From the NCBI RefSeq assembly GCF_013378445.1, contig NZ_JABXYK010000010.1, forward strand, positions 159,683 to 223,682: 64,000 nt of DNA, given 5' to 3'. Under the pieces are notes generated by a model. That model was given only the letters and a program-made list of their open reading frames with translations, was not told where the DNA came from and searched no databases. Both the position numbers and the translations under genes were made by a program. Origin of the DNA: Mycoplana rhizolycopersici (lineage in GTDB: Bacteria > Pseudomonadota > Alphaproteobacteria > Rhizobiales > Rhizobiaceae). Numbering within the stretch: the stretch's first letter is position 1; each line of letters opens with the position of its first letter. Shown piece after piece: positions 63,435 through 64,000 of this stretch.

Positions 63435-63881
63435 GGATTGATACGCTCCGGTGGCCTTGATTTCGAGGAAGGCCGAAATTCGCCGTGTTCGCGGCCGTTG
63501 CCGGACTGCTTGAAGCCGGCCGAAGGGCGATGCCGCGTCCCAGTCCGCCCGCGCAATTGGCGAGCGATCCGGCGTGCCGTGGCATTGTCCTTCGTCTCGA
63601 TGTAGACGGTGAGGCCATAGATCGTGTCGTTGGCGAAGATGTTGGCGGATTGGCCGGCCCAGTGCCTGATGCACGCGCTTGATCTTGTCGGCCTTCGCGA
63701 CGGCAACCCCCGCACGGGTCGAATTGGTGATCGACATCATGTCGATGTCCGGGTGGCGGGACATCGCCTCCCGGACAATGCGGCCCTCACCGTTGAGATA
63801 GTTGTAGACGACCGGCGGGAATCCCGCCTCGTGCACCATCTCGCTGAAACGGATGGAACTGAGCGGCGAATATTCGCTAGA
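63435..63881 (-). pseudogene. Degenerate aldehyde dehydrogenase with internal deletion and frameshifts
   Basis: One minus-strand frame begins with ALDH-like sequence (PLSSIRFSEMVHEAGFPP, YNYLNGEGRIVREAMSRHPD, SITNSTRAGVAVAKA). The match then jumps to another frame (ANDTIYGLTVYIETKDNATA, GFKQSGNGREHGEF) and returns to the first (FLEIKATGAYQSG). The central part of about 120 residues, with the catalytic Glu and Cys, is missing. At least two frameshifts and a deletion make it non-functional. Confidence 0.75.
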
Positions 63882-64000
63882 GTCTGTCAGGGCTAGGCTG
63901 CACCATAGCCTGCATGTCGCAGATAGTTCGAGCACTCCTGCGGCGTAAAGAGCTGCAGGAGATCGCCGACGCGCCTCCATGTTGTTTCGACGGTTCGTTC

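Overview
The window looks like part of a large secondary replicon (megaplasmid or chromid) of an alphaproteobacterium in the Rhizobiales, probably Rhizobiaceae. The right end holds a complete repABC maintenance module: repA, a parS-like site, repB, a counter-transcribed RNA and repC. The rest is mostly ABC/TRAP uptake systems and catabolic operons in GC-rich DNA, which is typical of such replicons. I saw no rRNA, tRNA, CRISPR array, transposase or complete insertion sequence.

Left to right: (1) 1-3.8 kb, a plus-strand cassette of a GlpA-like FAD dehydrogenase with a C-terminal iron-sulfur domain (cut by the window edge), a second FAD/NAD(P) oxidoreductase and an FGGY (glycerol-kinase-like) kinase. 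(2) 3.9-15.7 kb, a hydroxyproline catabolic cluster: a proline-racemase-fold protein with a Ser/Thr catalytic pair, a fused aconitase-X dehydratase, a DadA-type dehydrogenase, a four-gene polar amino-acid ABC transporter, a semialdehyde dehydrogenase, a divergent Ldh-family imine reductase, a DapA-family deaminase and a GntR regulator. Palindromes centred on TTGTCGACAA or GTATAC mark four of its promoters. (3) 15.9-23.1 kb, an exo/endonuclease-phosphatase family membrane protein, then a hydroxamate siderophore operon (fhuA-fhuD-fhuB-fhuF) without fhuC, with a virJ/acvB 3' remnant beside it.

(4) 23.2-38.8 kb, a LysR gene, then about fourteen co-directional minus-strand genes: a branched-chain-type ABC transporter (livK, G, F, H, M), a GST, a hydroxyquinol-type intradiol dioxygenase, an SDR, a beta-keto-acid cleavage enzyme, an MDR oxidoreductase, a cupin, an alpha/beta hydrolase without its serine nucleophile and a two-subunit molybdenum hydroxylase. 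A divergent LacI regulator has two near-palindromic operators in the shared promoter region. This is the best candidate here for an undescribed pathway. (5) 38.9-46.9 kb, a degenerate DMSP-lyase-family cupin, a LysR/2-oxoglutarate-oxygenase pair, and a divergent BMP-type (nucleoside-like) ABC transporter. (6) 47-51.5 kb, a TRAP transporter and a DeoR regulator. (7) 52-59 kb, general-physiology and small proteins: AI-2E-family permease, PPK2, SulP-STAS, HlyD/DUF3302 pair and three small proteins. (8) 59.4-63.1 kb, repABC, then a decayed aldehyde dehydrogenase.

Functions are read from motifs and gene context only. Exact substrates of the transporters and of the 24-37 kb pathway are inference.
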